Position numbers and translations under genes: made by a program. A stretch of 64,000 nucleotides of DNA from the NCBI RefSeq assembly GCF_037963835.1, contig NZ_CP150145.1:186001-250000 (forward strand), read 5' to 3'. Position 1 is the first letter of the stretch, and each line of letters begins with the position of its first letter. Below, in pieces: positions 53,501 through 62,172 of the stretch. The notes under the pieces are model-generated. The model was not told the origin of the DNA, searched no databases, and was given only the letters and a program-made list of their open reading frames with translations. The stretch is from Paenibacillus sp. FSL H8-0332 (GTDB lineage Bacteria > Bacillota > Bacilli > Paenibacillales > Paenibacillaceae).

Positions 53501-53929
53501 TTAGTCGCGCAGCAGGATCTCATCCAGCCTCAGAATGCCGACCAGCTCGGAAGAAGAGAAGCCTACTCCATTGAAGAAGGAACCGCTGATTCCGGCGATG
53601 CTGCCATTTGCGGGCTGGATATCGCTGAAGGTCGTCACTTTATTCACGTTGTCGACAATGACGCCGAGAGACTCCTCCTGGTGATGGACCACCAGAATGC
53701 GTGTATGCTTGGTGTGGGTCACTTCCTCCATCTGGAGCAGCACTCTAAGGCTGAGCACGGGCACAATTTTCCCCCTGAGGTTGATAATGCCCTTAACATA
53801 GTGACGGCTGCTGGGGATCTCCGTTATTTCCTGCATTCTTATAATTTCATGGACATCTGAGATCGGGATCGCATAATGCTCGTGATCTACTCCGAATTCA
53901 ACATATTGTTTCTGCAAAACGGTCTCCAT
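53501..53929 (-). CDS. cheW: chemotaxis coupling protein CheW
   Basis: The product is 142 aa from the ATG at 53929 with GGAGGGTAAC ahead. CheW fold markers: YVEFGVDHEHYAIPISDVHEIIR, YVKGIINLRGKIVPVLSLR and GVIVDNVNKVTTF. It bridges CheA and receptors. It is the first gene of the operon. Its leader ends at an inverted repeat (54086-54110) that bounds the recombinase segment, and no convincing promoter is visible between the repeat and the gene. Confidence 0.94.
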   Translation of the reverse strand: METVLQKQYVEFGVDHEHYAIPISDVHEIIRMQEITEIPSSRHYVKGIINLRGKIVPVLSLRVLLQMEEVTHTKHTRILVVHHQEESLGVIVDNVNKVTTFSDIQPANGSIAGISGSFFNGVGFSSSELVGILRLDEILLRD

Positions 53930-54085
53930 AGTTACCCTCCGGCTTCTCATATTACTTGGCTGGCCCGCAGCTGCTACCCTGTCTCCGTCCCCCTCCCTTG
54001 AATTCTGCACGGTACCTTCTGCTGTTCTCGCGTGGTCCGGTCTTTGGCCATCCTTGTGAGATAATGGGACAAAATACCACAAAAA

Positions 54086-54110
54086 TGTCGTACAATATCA
54101 CTTATGCGAC
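54086..54110 (+). repeat. left 25-bp inverted repeat of the recombinase segment
   Basis: It begins TGTCGTACAATATC and ends TTATGCGAC, a perfect reverse complement of 55270-55294. Internally it has TGTCGTA and TATGCGACA half-sites around a spacer, the layout of a tyrosine-recombinase crossover site. Confidence 0.9.
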
Positions 54111-54141
54111 ATGTCTAATCCTGAGGAGTGATGAAAAAAGA

Positions 54142-55101
54142 ATGAGCCAGACCGAATTCAACCGTACGGCGCTCAGCTTGGTGTACCCGGAAGAGGGATA
54201 CTTAAGCGATGATCAGATTGTTCAGATGTTTATGGCTACCTGCTGTACGAATGTTAATACAGGTCGAAATTATAAGCGGGCGATTGCCGATTTCCGCAGA
54301 TTTATTGCAGGCACCTCCTTACGGGCAGTTAGCTGGAGGGAGATTGAGGCGTATAAGATTTTCCTGACGCAGGGGGGCTACAGCTATCCGAGGCAACTGG
54401 CACCGGCAAGCATAGCGGCATTCCTTGCGCCGTTGAAGTCTTTTTATAAATGGGGGAGTGACCAGCATATCGGGATATTTGCCGTGAATCCGACCTCCTC
54501 GGTGCGTATCCCCAAAATAACTGTGACCAGCCGCAAAAACTTCCTGACCAAACGGGAGGTGGGAGAGTTACTGAATGTACTGGAGAAGCAAGGACTGCGC
54601 AATTATCTGATCGGGTTGACGCTGGTAGTGCTCGGTCTGCGGGTATCAGAGCTGACGGCGATGAAGTGGGGGGACTTCCATAATGATCTGCTGGAGACCT
54701 CTGTCTGGCTGACCGTGGAGAACGGCAAGGGGGGCAAACTCAGAGAAATCAAGGTTCCGCCGACCCTCTGGCAGCTGTATTCCAAGTTGTCTGATACCCT
54801 GCCAAGGAAGGAAGAGGTCACCCCGGAGCAGAGGATGTTTCCATTATCTTCGCGGCAGGTGGAACGGATTATTAAGAACGCCGGAGCAGCCAGCACGATT
54901 GAGAAAAAGCTGACGCCGCACTGGCTGCGGCATACGAATGCCACACTGGCTCTGCTCCAGGGAGCGTCGCTTCAGCAGGTTCAGGAAACGCTGGGGCATT
55001 CCCACATCAATACCACCCAGCGTTATCTTCACACCGTTCAGCAGATTCAAAAGGCTGCTCCGGATTTTGTGGAGGACAGCCTGCGCACGTTCTTTCAATA
55101 G
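54142..55101 (+). CDS. tyrosine recombinase within an invertible-type segment
   Basis: The product is 319 aa from the ATG at 54142 (MSQTEFNRTALS). GAGGAG is 14 bases ahead, so the exact start is uncertain. The N-terminal SAM-like DNA-binding domain covers about residues 15-110. The catalytic domain has Arg in VLGLRVSELTAMKWGD (about 166), HWLRHTNAT (His/Arg), LGHSHINTTQRY with the nucleophile Tyr near 296. The gene is enclosed by 25-bp perfect inverted repeats only 31 and 168 bases from its ends. This suggests it recombines its own flanks, either inverting the segment or moving it as a one-gene element. Its -10 (TACAAT) may lie inside the left repeat. There is no sign of prophage neighbours. 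Confidence 0.9.
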   Translation: MSQTEFNRTALSLVYPEEGYLSDDQIVQMFMATCCTNVNTGRNYKRAIADFRRFIAGTSLRAVSWREIEAYKIFLTQGGYSYPRQLAPASIAAFLAPLKSFYKWGSDQHIGIFAVNPTSSVRIPKITVTSRKNFLTKREVGELLNVLEKQGLRNYLIGLTLVVLGLRVSELTAMKWGDFHNDLLETSVWLTVENGKGGKLREIKVPPTLWQLYSKLSDTLPRKEEVTPEQRMFPLSSRQVERIIKNAGAASTIEKKLTPHWLRHTNATLALLQGASLQQVQETLGHSHINTTQRYLHTVQQIQKAAPDFVEDSLRTFFQ

Positions 55102-55178
55102 ATTGGATTCGACAAAAATTGCAGAGGCGCGAATGGAACATAATTGTGGAAGCAGAGGGGCTGATCCCGCGAAGTTTC

Positions 55179-55207
55179 TATACAGAAGTTAGGAAATGAC
55201 CTATAAT
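55179..55207 (+). promoter_or_regulatory. outward promoter inside the recombinase segment
   Basis: TATACA, 17 bases, TATAAT. Start near 55214, 56 bases before the right repeat. In the present orientation the transcript crosses the repeat and meets the terminator at 55401. After inversion it would point at cheW. Confidence 0.55.
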
Positions 55208-55269
55208 AAACGCATTGCTGCTTGATTATGCGCAAGTATGCATGGTTTATCGTGTTTCACTCAAAAAAA

Positions 55270-55294
55270 GTCGCATAAGTGATATTGTACGACA
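55270..55294 (-). repeat. right 25-bp inverted repeat of the recombinase segment
   Basis: Exact reverse complement of 54086-54110, so the bounded segment spans 54086-55294 (1209 bp). Both outer flanks begin with AAAAA, which may be chance or a short target duplication. Confidence 0.9.
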
Positions 55295-55399
55295 AAAAAC
55301 GTCAAAGTATACATACAGACTTAGCTGATTGTGGTTTGTTGCATCGAAATCCGGCACTTGTGCCGCAAATCCTGCGTATGCTCCAATAATAAAGTCAAG

Positions 55400-55425
55400 A
55401 CTCCGCCCATGTGCGGGGTTTTTTT
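55400..55425 (+). terminator. intrinsic terminator
   Basis: CTCCGC, loop CCATGT, GCGGGG, then seven T residues. It shields the ABC operon from transcripts leaving the recombinase segment. Confidence 0.8.
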
Positions 55426-55467
55426 GTACATGAAAATCGAAATAATAAAAATAGCAGAGGTAATCAG

Positions 55468-55518
55468 TTGACAGTGAAAACCATAGGTCATATACTGTGT
55501 ATATAGATATATACAGTA
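55468..55518 (+). promoter_or_regulatory. promoter and operator of the GntR-ABC operon
   Basis: TTGACA (55468-55473), 17 bases, TATACT (55491-55496). An imperfect dyad with TACTGT (55493-55498) and ACAGTA (55513-55518) overlaps the -10 and start. This is the position of a repressor operator, presumably for the GntR protein encoded as the second gene. Confidence 0.8.
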
Positions 55519-55597
55519 AGCACACACAGATACACACTGAAGTTAGCTGATCTGCCGGCTCCTGCCGTTCAAGACGAATAAAGCGAGGTTAGAAGTT

Positions 55598-56326
55598 ATG
55601 ACAACATTAAAGCAAGCGTGGGTCATCGTACGCAGCGAATTCCACGGTGACCGCTGGAAGCTGCTGTGGGCACTGCTGTTTTCGCTCTTGTTCATGGGAT
55701 ATTTTGCCGCACTGTCAGGAATGATCATCGACGATACGCTAACAGGACATGATAAGCAGCTTTTCAGCGATATTCTGATGGTTACGATGATGCTCATGCT
55801 CAGTGTCAGCTTCTCCCGGCGGACGATGAAGTATATCTCGGAGGATTCCTATACCCGGATGCTGGCATATATGCGGGCGATGCCGGTGCCAACAGCAGTT
55901 ATTCTCTGCAAAAGAAAGCTGAATACCCTGTTCGCTATTGTCATGAACAGTCTGTTGTACTTCGGCCTGATCTATGTACTCAGTCCAGGAATACGCGCCG
56001 AGCTGCCGCCTGCCGCGTACCTGGCCTTCGCCCTCACCTGGATAGGTTACAGTCTGATTGTCGCAGGCATGTATATTATCATCGAGTTCTCGGTCAGCGG
56101 CGTCATGTACTTCTGGATCATCTCAGCCATCATGCTGCTGGCGCTGGCGGTGTCGGGACTGGTCTATCTGGTTGGAGGCAATCTACTGCTTGCCACGGTC
56201 GCTGTATCCAAGGAATGGGGCCTATTATCTCCCCTGATGTGGGGGGCGCTGGTGCTTGGTGTGTTATCGCTTCAGCTGTTCTCCAGATGGACGATTCACC
56301 GGCTGAAGAGCCGGGATCTCGTATGA
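55598..56326 (+). CDS. ABC-2 type membrane protein
   Basis: The product is 242 aa with six membrane helices, with GCGAGGTTAG before the ATG. The layout is that of a small ABC permease: VIVRSEFHGDRWKLLWALLFSLLFMG at the N-terminus, cytoplasmic SFSRRTMKYISEDSYTRMLAYMRAMPV, then four hydrophobic helices. It is the first gene of an operon with a GntR regulator and two ABC ATPases, as in the ytr operon type of Bacillales that responds to cell-wall-active compounds. The substrate is unknown. Confidence 0.75.
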   Translation: MTTLKQAWVIVRSEFHGDRWKLLWALLFSLLFMGYFAALSGMIIDDTLTGHDKQLFSDILMVTMMLMLSVSFSRRTMKYISEDSYTRMLAYMRAMPVPTAVILCKRKLNTLFAIVMNSLLYFGLIYVLSPGIRAELPPAAYLAFALTWIGYSLIVAGMYIIIEFSVSGVMYFWIISAIMLLALAVSGLVYLVGGNLLLATVAVSKEWGLLSPLMWGALVLGVLSLQLFSRWTIHRLKSRDLV

Positions 56327-56375
56327 GACGGGGCAAGGCGTTCATCCGGGGGCCGGGCCTGGAAGGCAGGTGTAA

Positions 56376-56789
56376 ATGATGTGGATACCTATACAAATTA
56401 ATGAGAACAGCGCAGAGCCGCTGTACCATCAGATCGAGACGCAGCTCAGATCGCTGATTATCTCAGGTGCGATTACAGAAGGGACGCTGCTTCCTTCCAT
56501 CCGCGAATTCGCCGGGGACCTGAAGTGCAGTGTCATTACGGTCCGCCGTGTCTATCAGGATCTGGAGAACGAAGGCTTGCTGCGCACCCGGCAAGGGACG
56601 GGGACCTTTGTGTCCCATATCGGGACCGGGGCCATGGAGGACTATAAGCAGGAGACCATCCGCAAGGCGCTGGAGAGCGCCGTGGAGGCGGGACTGTCCG
56701 TCCATTGCAGTGAAGAGGAGCTGACCAGGCTGTTCACAGAGATTGTGAAGGACAAATACGGGAAGCAGGCAGAAAGAGGGGGAAGCTGA
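56376..56789 (+). CDS. GntR (YtrA subfamily) regulator
   Basis: The product is 137 aa, with ATG at 56376 (second ATG at 56379) after GGCAGGTG. The winged helix reads PLYHQIETQLRSLIISGAI, then LPSIREFAGDLKCSVITVRRVYQDLENEGLLRTRQGTGTFV. Only a short C-terminal helix follows, characteristic of YtrA-type GntR proteins, which repress their own ABC operon. Its stop overlaps the next ATG by one base (TGATG). The dyad at 55493-55518 is the likely operator. Confidence 0.9.
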   Translation: MMWIPIQINENSAEPLYHQIETQLRSLIISGAITEGTLLPSIREFAGDLKCSVITVRRVYQDLENEGLLRTRQGTGTFVSHIGTGAMEDYKQETIRKALESAVEAGLSVHCSEEELTRLFTEIVKDKYGKQAERGGS

Positions 56790-57718
56790 TGGGACAGCAA
56801 GCGATAGAGCTGCGGGATGTGTGCAAGAAGCGGCGGCAAAAGACGATTGGACCGCTTAATTTAAGCGTACCGCAGGGGTATATCACTGCACTTGTAGGCC
56901 AGAACGGTTCGGGCAAAAGCACATTGCTGCACATGCTGCTGCAGCTGAGTTTTCCCGGAGAGGGTGAGGTCCGCTGGTTCGGCGAGACTTACCGGGACGG
57001 GCTGCCGCTGCCGCTCCGCCAGCAGATGGCATATGTGCCTGAGGTATCCCAGAGCGAGGAGAATTTCTGGACAGCCGCTGAGGCTGCGGAGTTCCGCCGT
57101 CACTGGTATTCTTCCTGGGATCACGGCTACTTCGAGGAGCTGACCCGTAAGTTTGAAGTGCCGCCGAACGCCAGACTGGGCAAGATGTCCAAGGGGGAGC
57201 GCCGCAAGTTCGAGCTTGCCGCCGCACTCGCGGCGAAGCCCCGGCTGCTGCTGCTGGATGAGCCGTCCTCGGGCCTCGACCCTTTTGCCTGGAAGATTAT
57301 GATTGATGCATTGCAGACTTATATGGAGGAGCATGAGGCGACGATTATCATCTCCACCCATATTGTTGAAGAGGTACGGCGGCTGGCCGATTATATCGTG
57401 CTGATGCACCAGGGGCAGCTGCTGGGAATGACCGAGAAGGACAGTCTGTTTGGTTCATGGAGTGAAATATGGGTTCAAATTGAGGGAGAGCAAGAGCTGC
57501 AGGAGCTGGCAGCCGAGCTGCCGCAAGCGCTGGAGCTGAAGCTGGAGACGCCGGGTGTGGCCTCATTTTTGACCCAGCAAATTTATCTGTATGAGAAACG
57601 CATTCACGATTTGGGCGTAAAGGTACTCAAGAGCCGCAGCCTGGAGCTGGATGAAATCCTAAGCTTATGGACCCGGGGACACCGTCCGGTTCTGATCGAC
57701 CAGAAGAGAGGGGAATAA
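56789..57718 (+). CDS. ABC transporter ATPase
   Basis: The product is 309 aa. Walker A GQNGSGKST, Q-loop YVPEVSQSEE, a divergent signature MSKGERRKFELAAALA, Walker B LLLLDEPSSGLDP and switch ISTHIVEE. The C-terminal 90 residues form an accessory domain typical of YtrB-like ATPases. It is coupled to the GntR gene. It probably works with the membrane protein at 55598. Confidence 0.9.
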   Translation: MGQQAIELRDVCKKRRQKTIGPLNLSVPQGYITALVGQNGSGKSTLLHMLLQLSFPGEGEVRWFGETYRDGLPLPLRQQMAYVPEVSQSEENFWTAAEAAEFRRHWYSSWDHGYFEELTRKFEVPPNARLGKMSKGERRKFELAAALAAKPRLLLLDEPSSGLDPFAWKIMIDALQTYMEEHEATIIISTHIVEEVRRLADYIVLMHQGQLLGMTEKDSLFGSWSEIWVQIEGEQELQELAAELPQALELKLETPGVASFLTQQIYLYEKRIHDLGVKVLKSRSLELDEILSLWTRGHRPVLIDQKRGE

Positions 57719-57720
57719 GA

Positions 57721-58623
57721 ATGGAAGCATTGCAGTTGAATCAGGTAGTGAAGCAGTACGGTGAGAAGACAGCCGTCAACGGAGTCAGTCTAAAGGTGGA
57801 GCAAGGCGAGATTTACGGTCTGCTGGGTGCCAACGGCGCCGGCAAAACAACGACTATGCGCATGGTGCTCGGCCTGATCTATCCCGACGAAGGGAGCATC
57901 TTGTATAACGGCAAGCCGTATAGTAAGGAGCTTCAGCATCTGATGGGCTATCTGCCGGAAGAACGGGGACTGTACCCGAAGGTCAAGGTAAGCGATCAGA
58001 TTATCTATCTGGCGCAGTTGCGCGGGATGTCCGCCAGTGAAGCGGATAAGAGCCTGAAGTACTGGCTGGAGCGCTTCGATGTTCCGGAATATTATAATAA
58101 GAAGATTGAAGAGCTGTCCAAGGGGAATCAGCAAAAGATGGGCTTCGTCGCCGCTGTGGTCCATAAGCCGAAGATACTGATCCTGGATGAAGCCTTCAGC
58201 GGCCTCGATCCGGTCAACGTGGAGCTGCTGAAGGATACCGTCAGAGAGATGCGGGATCTGGGAACGAGCATTCTGTTCTCCACGCACCGTATGGAGCATG
58301 TTGAAGAATTATGCCGCAATATCACGATTCTTGACCGCTCGAACACCGTGGTTCAGGGAGATATCCGCGAGATCAAGAAGGGGTATCCGCGGGAAGAAGT
58401 TGTACTGCGCACCGCCGGGGAAGTGAACGGACTTGCCGAGATTGCCGGAGTTACCGGAGTGCAGCGGCAAGAGCGCGGGTATGTGTTATCCATCAATGAC
58501 CTGGGAGCGGCGCAGCGCATATTGCAGCTGGCTGTGGCTCAAGGCGAGGTCGAGCATTTCGAGATTAAGGAACCGACGCTAAACCAAATCTTTATCAGAG
58601 CGGTGGGTGAATCCAATGAATAA
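57721..58623 (+). CDS. ABC transporter ATPase (NatA-like)
   Basis: The product is 300 aa from the ATG at 57721, right after AGAGGGGAATAAGA. Walker A GANGAGKTT, Q-loop YLPEERGLYPK, signature LSKGNQQKMGFVAAV, Walker B ILILDEAFSGLDPVN and switch STHRMEHVEELC. The YLPEERGLYPK segment with DUF4162-like C-terminus is typical of NatA-type ATPases. It overlaps the permease gene by eight bases, so this pair forms a second exporter in the operon. Confidence 0.92.
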   Translation: MEALQLNQVVKQYGEKTAVNGVSLKVEQGEIYGLLGANGAGKTTTMRMVLGLIYPDEGSILYNGKPYSKELQHLMGYLPEERGLYPKVKVSDQIIYLAQLRGMSASEADKSLKYWLERFDVPEYYNKKIEELSKGNQQKMGFVAAVVHKPKILILDEAFSGLDPVNVELLKDTVREMRDLGTSILFSTHRMEHVEELCRNITILDRSNTVVQGDIREIKKGYPREEVVLRTAGEVNGLAEIAGVTGVQRQERGYVLSINDLGAAQRILQLAVAQGEVEHFEIKEPTLNQIFIRAVGESNE

Positions 58624-59905
58624 AATGGCAACCATTATCGGCTTCACATTCAAGAACAAGGTAAGAACGAAATCCTTCATGATTACGACCCTGATTCTGG
58701 TGCTTCTGCTTAGCATTGGGATGAATATTCCTTATCTAATCAAAGTGTTCAACGGAGAAGACGGTGCCAAGGACGCGACACAGATCGGAATAGTTGCCGC
58801 GCAGGGCTTCCGGCCCGCCGAGCTGCTGCTCGCTTATACTCCGCCGGCTGAAGCAGACGATAAAGTCGTATTTACCGCATATCCTTCCGCTGAGGATGCT
58901 GCGCTGAAGCAGGGGCTGGAGGATGAGAAGATTGAGGGGTATCTTACCTTTGCCGACAAGGGCAGTGTAGGGGTGCCTCCGGTAACGTATCACAGCAAAG
59001 ACGGAGACATCAGCAGCCAGCTGAAAACGAATCTGCAAGCGGCTCTACAGCAGGTGAATACCGGGCTGATTGTTGGAGATAAGCTGACGGAGAGCCAGGT
59101 TGCTGCTATATTTGCTCCGGTCTCGTTTGATACAGAACAGCTCAGTGCCGCAGGAGGAGCGGGTGGTGCAGATCAGGATCAGTCCAAACCCATTATCAAC
59201 TATGTGATTGTCTATATCCTCCTGATTCTGTTCTTCATGTCGGTGATGATGACGGGCAACATGATCTCGGCCGAGATTACCTCGGAGAAAAGCTCGCGCA
59301 TTATGGAGATTCTCATCACCAGCGCCTCGCCACTCACCCAAATGTTCGGCAAGGTCATCGGAATCTTCCTCGTCGGTCTGATGCAGATCGCCATTATCTC
59401 GGCTGCCATCGCCGTCAACCTGATGCTGCCGCATAATTCCACGATCTTGAGCGATTTCGATCTGAATCTGGGACAGCTTAATGTCAGCATGATTGTCTAT
59501 GGATTCATCCTGTATATCCTGGGCTACTTCCTGTACGCCCTGATGTATGCCGCTGTCGGCTCAATTGTCAGCCGGACAGAGGATTTGGGGCAGGCCGTGA
59601 TGCCGGTCATGATGCTGGGCTTCGTCAGCTTCTATCTGCCGCTGTTCAGCATCTCGAACCCGGACACCCTGCTGGTGAAGGTAGCCAGCTTCGTGCCATT
59701 CACCTCTTCGCTCAGCCTGCTGCTGCGGATCGGGGTCGGCCATGTGGCCTTCTGGGAGATCATGGTCTCGCTGGCAATCCTGCTTGCGACAACCTTCCTC
59801 TTCGGCTGGCTCGCTGCCAAGATCTACCGCACCGGCGTCCTGATGTACGGCAAGCGCCCGAGCATCAAGGAGATTAGAAAAGCTATGAAGGCTTATAAGA
59901 TCTAG
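58616..59905 (+). CDS. ABC transporter permease (NatB-like)
   Basis: The product is 429 aa from the ATG at 58616, overlapping the ATPase stop (ATGAATAA). One N-terminal helix, a large extracytoplasmic domain (about 40-195) and five to six C-terminal helices give the ABC-2 NatB/YhgE-type plan. Conserved SAEITSEKSSRIMEILITS and QMFGKVIGIFLVGLMQ. This type exports sodium, peptides or drugs, and the substrate here is not determinable. Confidence 0.9.
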   Translation: MNKMATIIGFTFKNKVRTKSFMITTLILVLLLSIGMNIPYLIKVFNGEDGAKDATQIGIVAAQGFRPAELLLAYTPPAEADDKVVFTAYPSAEDAALKQGLEDEKIEGYLTFADKGSVGVPPVTYHSKDGDISSQLKTNLQAALQQVNTGLIVGDKLTESQVAAIFAPVSFDTEQLSAAGGAGGADQDQSKPIINYVIVYILLILFFMSVMMTGNMISAEITSEKSSRIMEILITSASPLTQMFGKVIGIFLVGLMQIAIISAAIAVNLMLPHNSTILSDFDLNLGQLNVSMIVYGFILYILGYFLYALMYAAVGSIVSRTEDLGQAVMPVMMLGFVSFYLPLFSISNPDTLLVKVASFVPFTSSLSLLLRIGVGHVAFWEIMVSLAILLATTFLFGWLAAKIYRTGVLMYGKRPSIKEIRKAMKAYKI

Positions 59906-59945
59906 GGTTGGACAGATTATTAACTTTGACAAGGAAGTGGAGAAA

Positions 59946-60140
59946 ATGAATAAACAACAACAAAATTCAGTGATGCTGTTCCTGGCCTCTTTCTCAGCGA
60001 TTGTTGCTGGTCAAGTCATTCAGTCTAACGGAAGCAGTGTGATGGATTTCTCGCAGGGAGTACTAACAGGCATTGGAATTGTGGGAATGATGATGACAAT
60101 CGTAACTCTTGGCAAATTTAAGAAACGTAGGGAACAGTAA
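59946..60140 (+). CDS. small two-helix membrane protein
   Basis: The product is 64 aa from the ATG at 59946 with AAGGAAGTGGAG ahead; a GTG at 59937 is possible. Two hydrophobic stretches (VMLFLASFSAIVAGQVIQ and LTGIGIVGMMMTIVTLG) and a basic tail KFKKRREQ. It is 40 bases after the ABC permease and may belong to the same operon. The family is not recognised. Confidence 0.65.
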   Translation: MNKQQQNSVMLFLASFSAIVAGQVIQSNGSSVMDFSQGVLTGIGIVGMMMTIVTLGKFKKRREQ

Positions 60141-60180
60141 GGACTTTTGGCAGCAAAAATCCGCTACGGCCTTCCGGGCA

Positions 60181-60225
60181 ATACAACAAGGAGCAGTTAC
60201 CTCAGGTAACTGCTCCCTGTTGTAT
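60181..60225. terminator. bidirectional terminator
   Basis: ATACAACA-GGAGCAGTTACC, loop TCA, GGTAACTGCTCC-TGTTGTAT. A very long stem between convergent genes. Confidence 0.85.
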
Positions 60226-60247
60226 ATTCAGCCATCCCCACCAGGAT

Positions 60248-60796
60248 TCAAACCCCCTGTTTGATTAAACTCCAGAGGCGTTCAAACCGTTCTTGGTAGT
60301 CTGGTGAATTCCAGGATTCTTTAAAAGAGGGGAGACTAAACACTGCAAACGCAGATAGAATGGCCTCTGCCCGTTCAAATTGAGGATCATGATATTCCAT
60401 GAAACCATCAATGACTTGATAAGAATCCCAAAGCACATCACGTAATACCAATGGATTACTGTCCACATATTGTGTATTCAAGGCGAACATTTGGGGATTC
60501 TCATTATAAGCGCGTTTTTTGGCATTAACAAATGCCCATAGCCAATCGTGGAGCACTTCCTGCGGGGAGGCCGAATTAATCATGTTTATACGGATTTGTT
60601 CTGAAATCATCCGGTTGAACCAGCCCTTAGCTACTGCCGCCCAGAGTTCTTGTTTATTTTTGAAATGTTTATAGAGTGCAGCGTGGGTGATGTTCAATTC
60701 ATCCGCTATTTGAGAGAGCGTCACCTCAGATTTTTCCGTACGCTCAATTAATGTCTCGGCAGTTTCAATAATAAGCTCCTGTGTAATTTTAGCCAT
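60248..60796 (-). CDS. TetR family regulator
   Basis: The product is 182 aa from the ATG at 60796 (MAKITQEL); upstream in-frame codons give an implausible hydrophobic leader. The HTH reads VTLSQIADELNITHAALYKHFKNKQELWAAVAKGW (about 28-62), a clear TetR motif, and the rest is the helical ligand domain. It is divergent from the oxidoreductase at 61026. The gap holds AGTAACAAATGTTGACTTTT and a related TTACAAAT..ATGTTACTT sequence (about 60920-60995), candidate operators. It probably represses itself and the oxidoreductase. Confidence 0.85.
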   Translation of the reverse strand: MAKITQELIIETAETLIERTEKSEVTLSQIADELNITHAALYKHFKNKQELWAAVAKGWFNRMISEQIRINMINSASPQEVLHDWLWAFVNAKKRAYNENPQMFALNTQYVDSNPLVLRDVLWDSYQVIDGFMEYHDPQFERAEAILSAFAVFSLPSFKESWNSPDYQERFERLWSLIKQGV

Positions 60797-61025
60797 TTGT
60801 TGTGGCAGGTGAATGGGGGAGTGCAGGCACTTACGATTAACCCCCCAGTGTAACACCGTGCTGCCAACCCTTCTTTCGTTAATTAATAATATCCACTTAT
60901 AGTTTAGCATGAAAAAACAAAGTAACAAATGTTGACTTTTGTAACTTCTAGTCTTATGCTTGCTGTGTTAGTTACAAATCATCACAAATGTTACTTAAGA
61001 TATTGCGGATAGGAGGATATTAATT

Positions 61026-62027
61026 ATGAAGGCGGCACAGATCACCAAATATTCCAAACCGTTTCAAGTTGAAGTGCGCGATATTTCAGTCCCGGAAATA
61101 AGTGATTACGAAGTTTTGGTTAAAGTAAAGGCGGCAGCGGTTAACCACTTGGAGCTGCTCATCGCTACCGGAAGCGTGAAGTTAATCCAGGACTATGAGT
61201 TCCCCTTGACCCTTGGTAACGAACTCACAGGTGTTGTTGAGAAGATGGGTAAGAAAGTCACAGGCTTCAAAGTGGGTGATGCCATTTATTCCCGCCTGCC
61301 GCTGCGAAAGATTGGAGCATTTGCCGAATATGCGGCGATTCATGTTGGGGCTATTGCTCACTTGCCGGGTAATCTGGATTTTGTAACCGGTGCGGCTGCG
61401 CCTTTAACAGGATTGACAGCCTATCAAAGCCTGCATGAAGAGTTAGCTGCCAAAGCTGGCGAAAGTGTGTTCATTCCAGGAGGCTCTGGTTCATTTGGTC
61501 AAATGGCGGTTCCTATCGCTAAAAGCATGGGGCTGAAGGTCATCGTCAGCGGAAGTCCACAGGCGCGCGAACGTACAATGGCCGCGGGAGCTGATCAATA
61601 CATTGATTACACCACGGAGAACTACTGGGAACGGCTTCATGATCTTGATTATGTGATTGATACCTTGGGACCTGGTGAATTTGACCGTGAACTCTCTATT
61701 ATTAAACCAGGCGGCCATCTTCTCTCTCTACGGACCGGACCAAACAAAAGATTCGCCAAAACTATGGGCTTGGCAGGTTGGAAGCAAAAGCTGTTCAGTA
61801 TTGCTGGTGCTAAGTATGATCACAAAGCCAAGAAGAAGAAGATTGAATATCATTTTGTGTTTGTACGCAGTGATGGAGAACAATTACGGCAAATCACAAA
61901 AATCATTGAAGAGAACCAAATTATACCCGCGGTAGATGCCCGGGAGTTCCACATTGAAGAGATTAATGAAGCTCTAAATCTGGTTGCTACAGGTCACCCC
62001 CAAGGGAAAGTGGTTATCCGATTTTAA
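61026..62027 (+). CDS. MDR-family NADPH:quinone oxidoreductase-like
   Basis: The product is 333 aa with AGGAGGATATT before the ATG. Medium-chain dehydrogenase/reductase fold without structural zinc Cys cluster. GNELTGVVEKMGKKV, AAAPLTGLTAYQSLHE and the nucleotide-binding VFIPGGSGSFGQMAVPIAK. VKVKAAAVNHLELLIATG is the family's N-terminal motif. It likely reduces quinones or enones with NADPH. The divergent TetR suggests induction by an electrophilic compound. Confidence 0.88.
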   Translation: MKAAQITKYSKPFQVEVRDISVPEISDYEVLVKVKAAAVNHLELLIATGSVKLIQDYEFPLTLGNELTGVVEKMGKKVTGFKVGDAIYSRLPLRKIGAFAEYAAIHVGAIAHLPGNLDFVTGAAAPLTGLTAYQSLHEELAAKAGESVFIPGGSGSFGQMAVPIAKSMGLKVIVSGSPQARERTMAAGADQYIDYTTENYWERLHDLDYVIDTLGPGEFDRELSIIKPGGHLLSLRTGPNKRFAKTMGLAGWKQKLFSIAGAKYDHKAKKKKIEYHFVFVRSDGEQLRQITKIIEENQIIPAVDAREFHIEEINEALNLVATGHPQGKVVIRF

Positions 62028-62172
62028 ATATTCATATAATTATTTACCGATCGTTCTCAATATGTTATATTGAATTTATAGGACATCACTGCATGATAAG
62101 ATTAGGTTAGGTTATTATATCATTTCCTGTGCATTTTCTAGAACAATCATTCTCATATAAGGAGCGAATACA

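Noticed and set aside
54086-55294. Prophage or integrative element around the tyrosine recombinase
   Set aside because: No phage, conjugation or excisionase genes flank it, and the inverted repeats enclose only the recombinase gene.
60226-60262. tRNA-like T-arm (GTTTGAATCC on the minus strand)
   Set aside because: No cloverleaf can be formed, and the sequence overlaps the end of the TetR gene.
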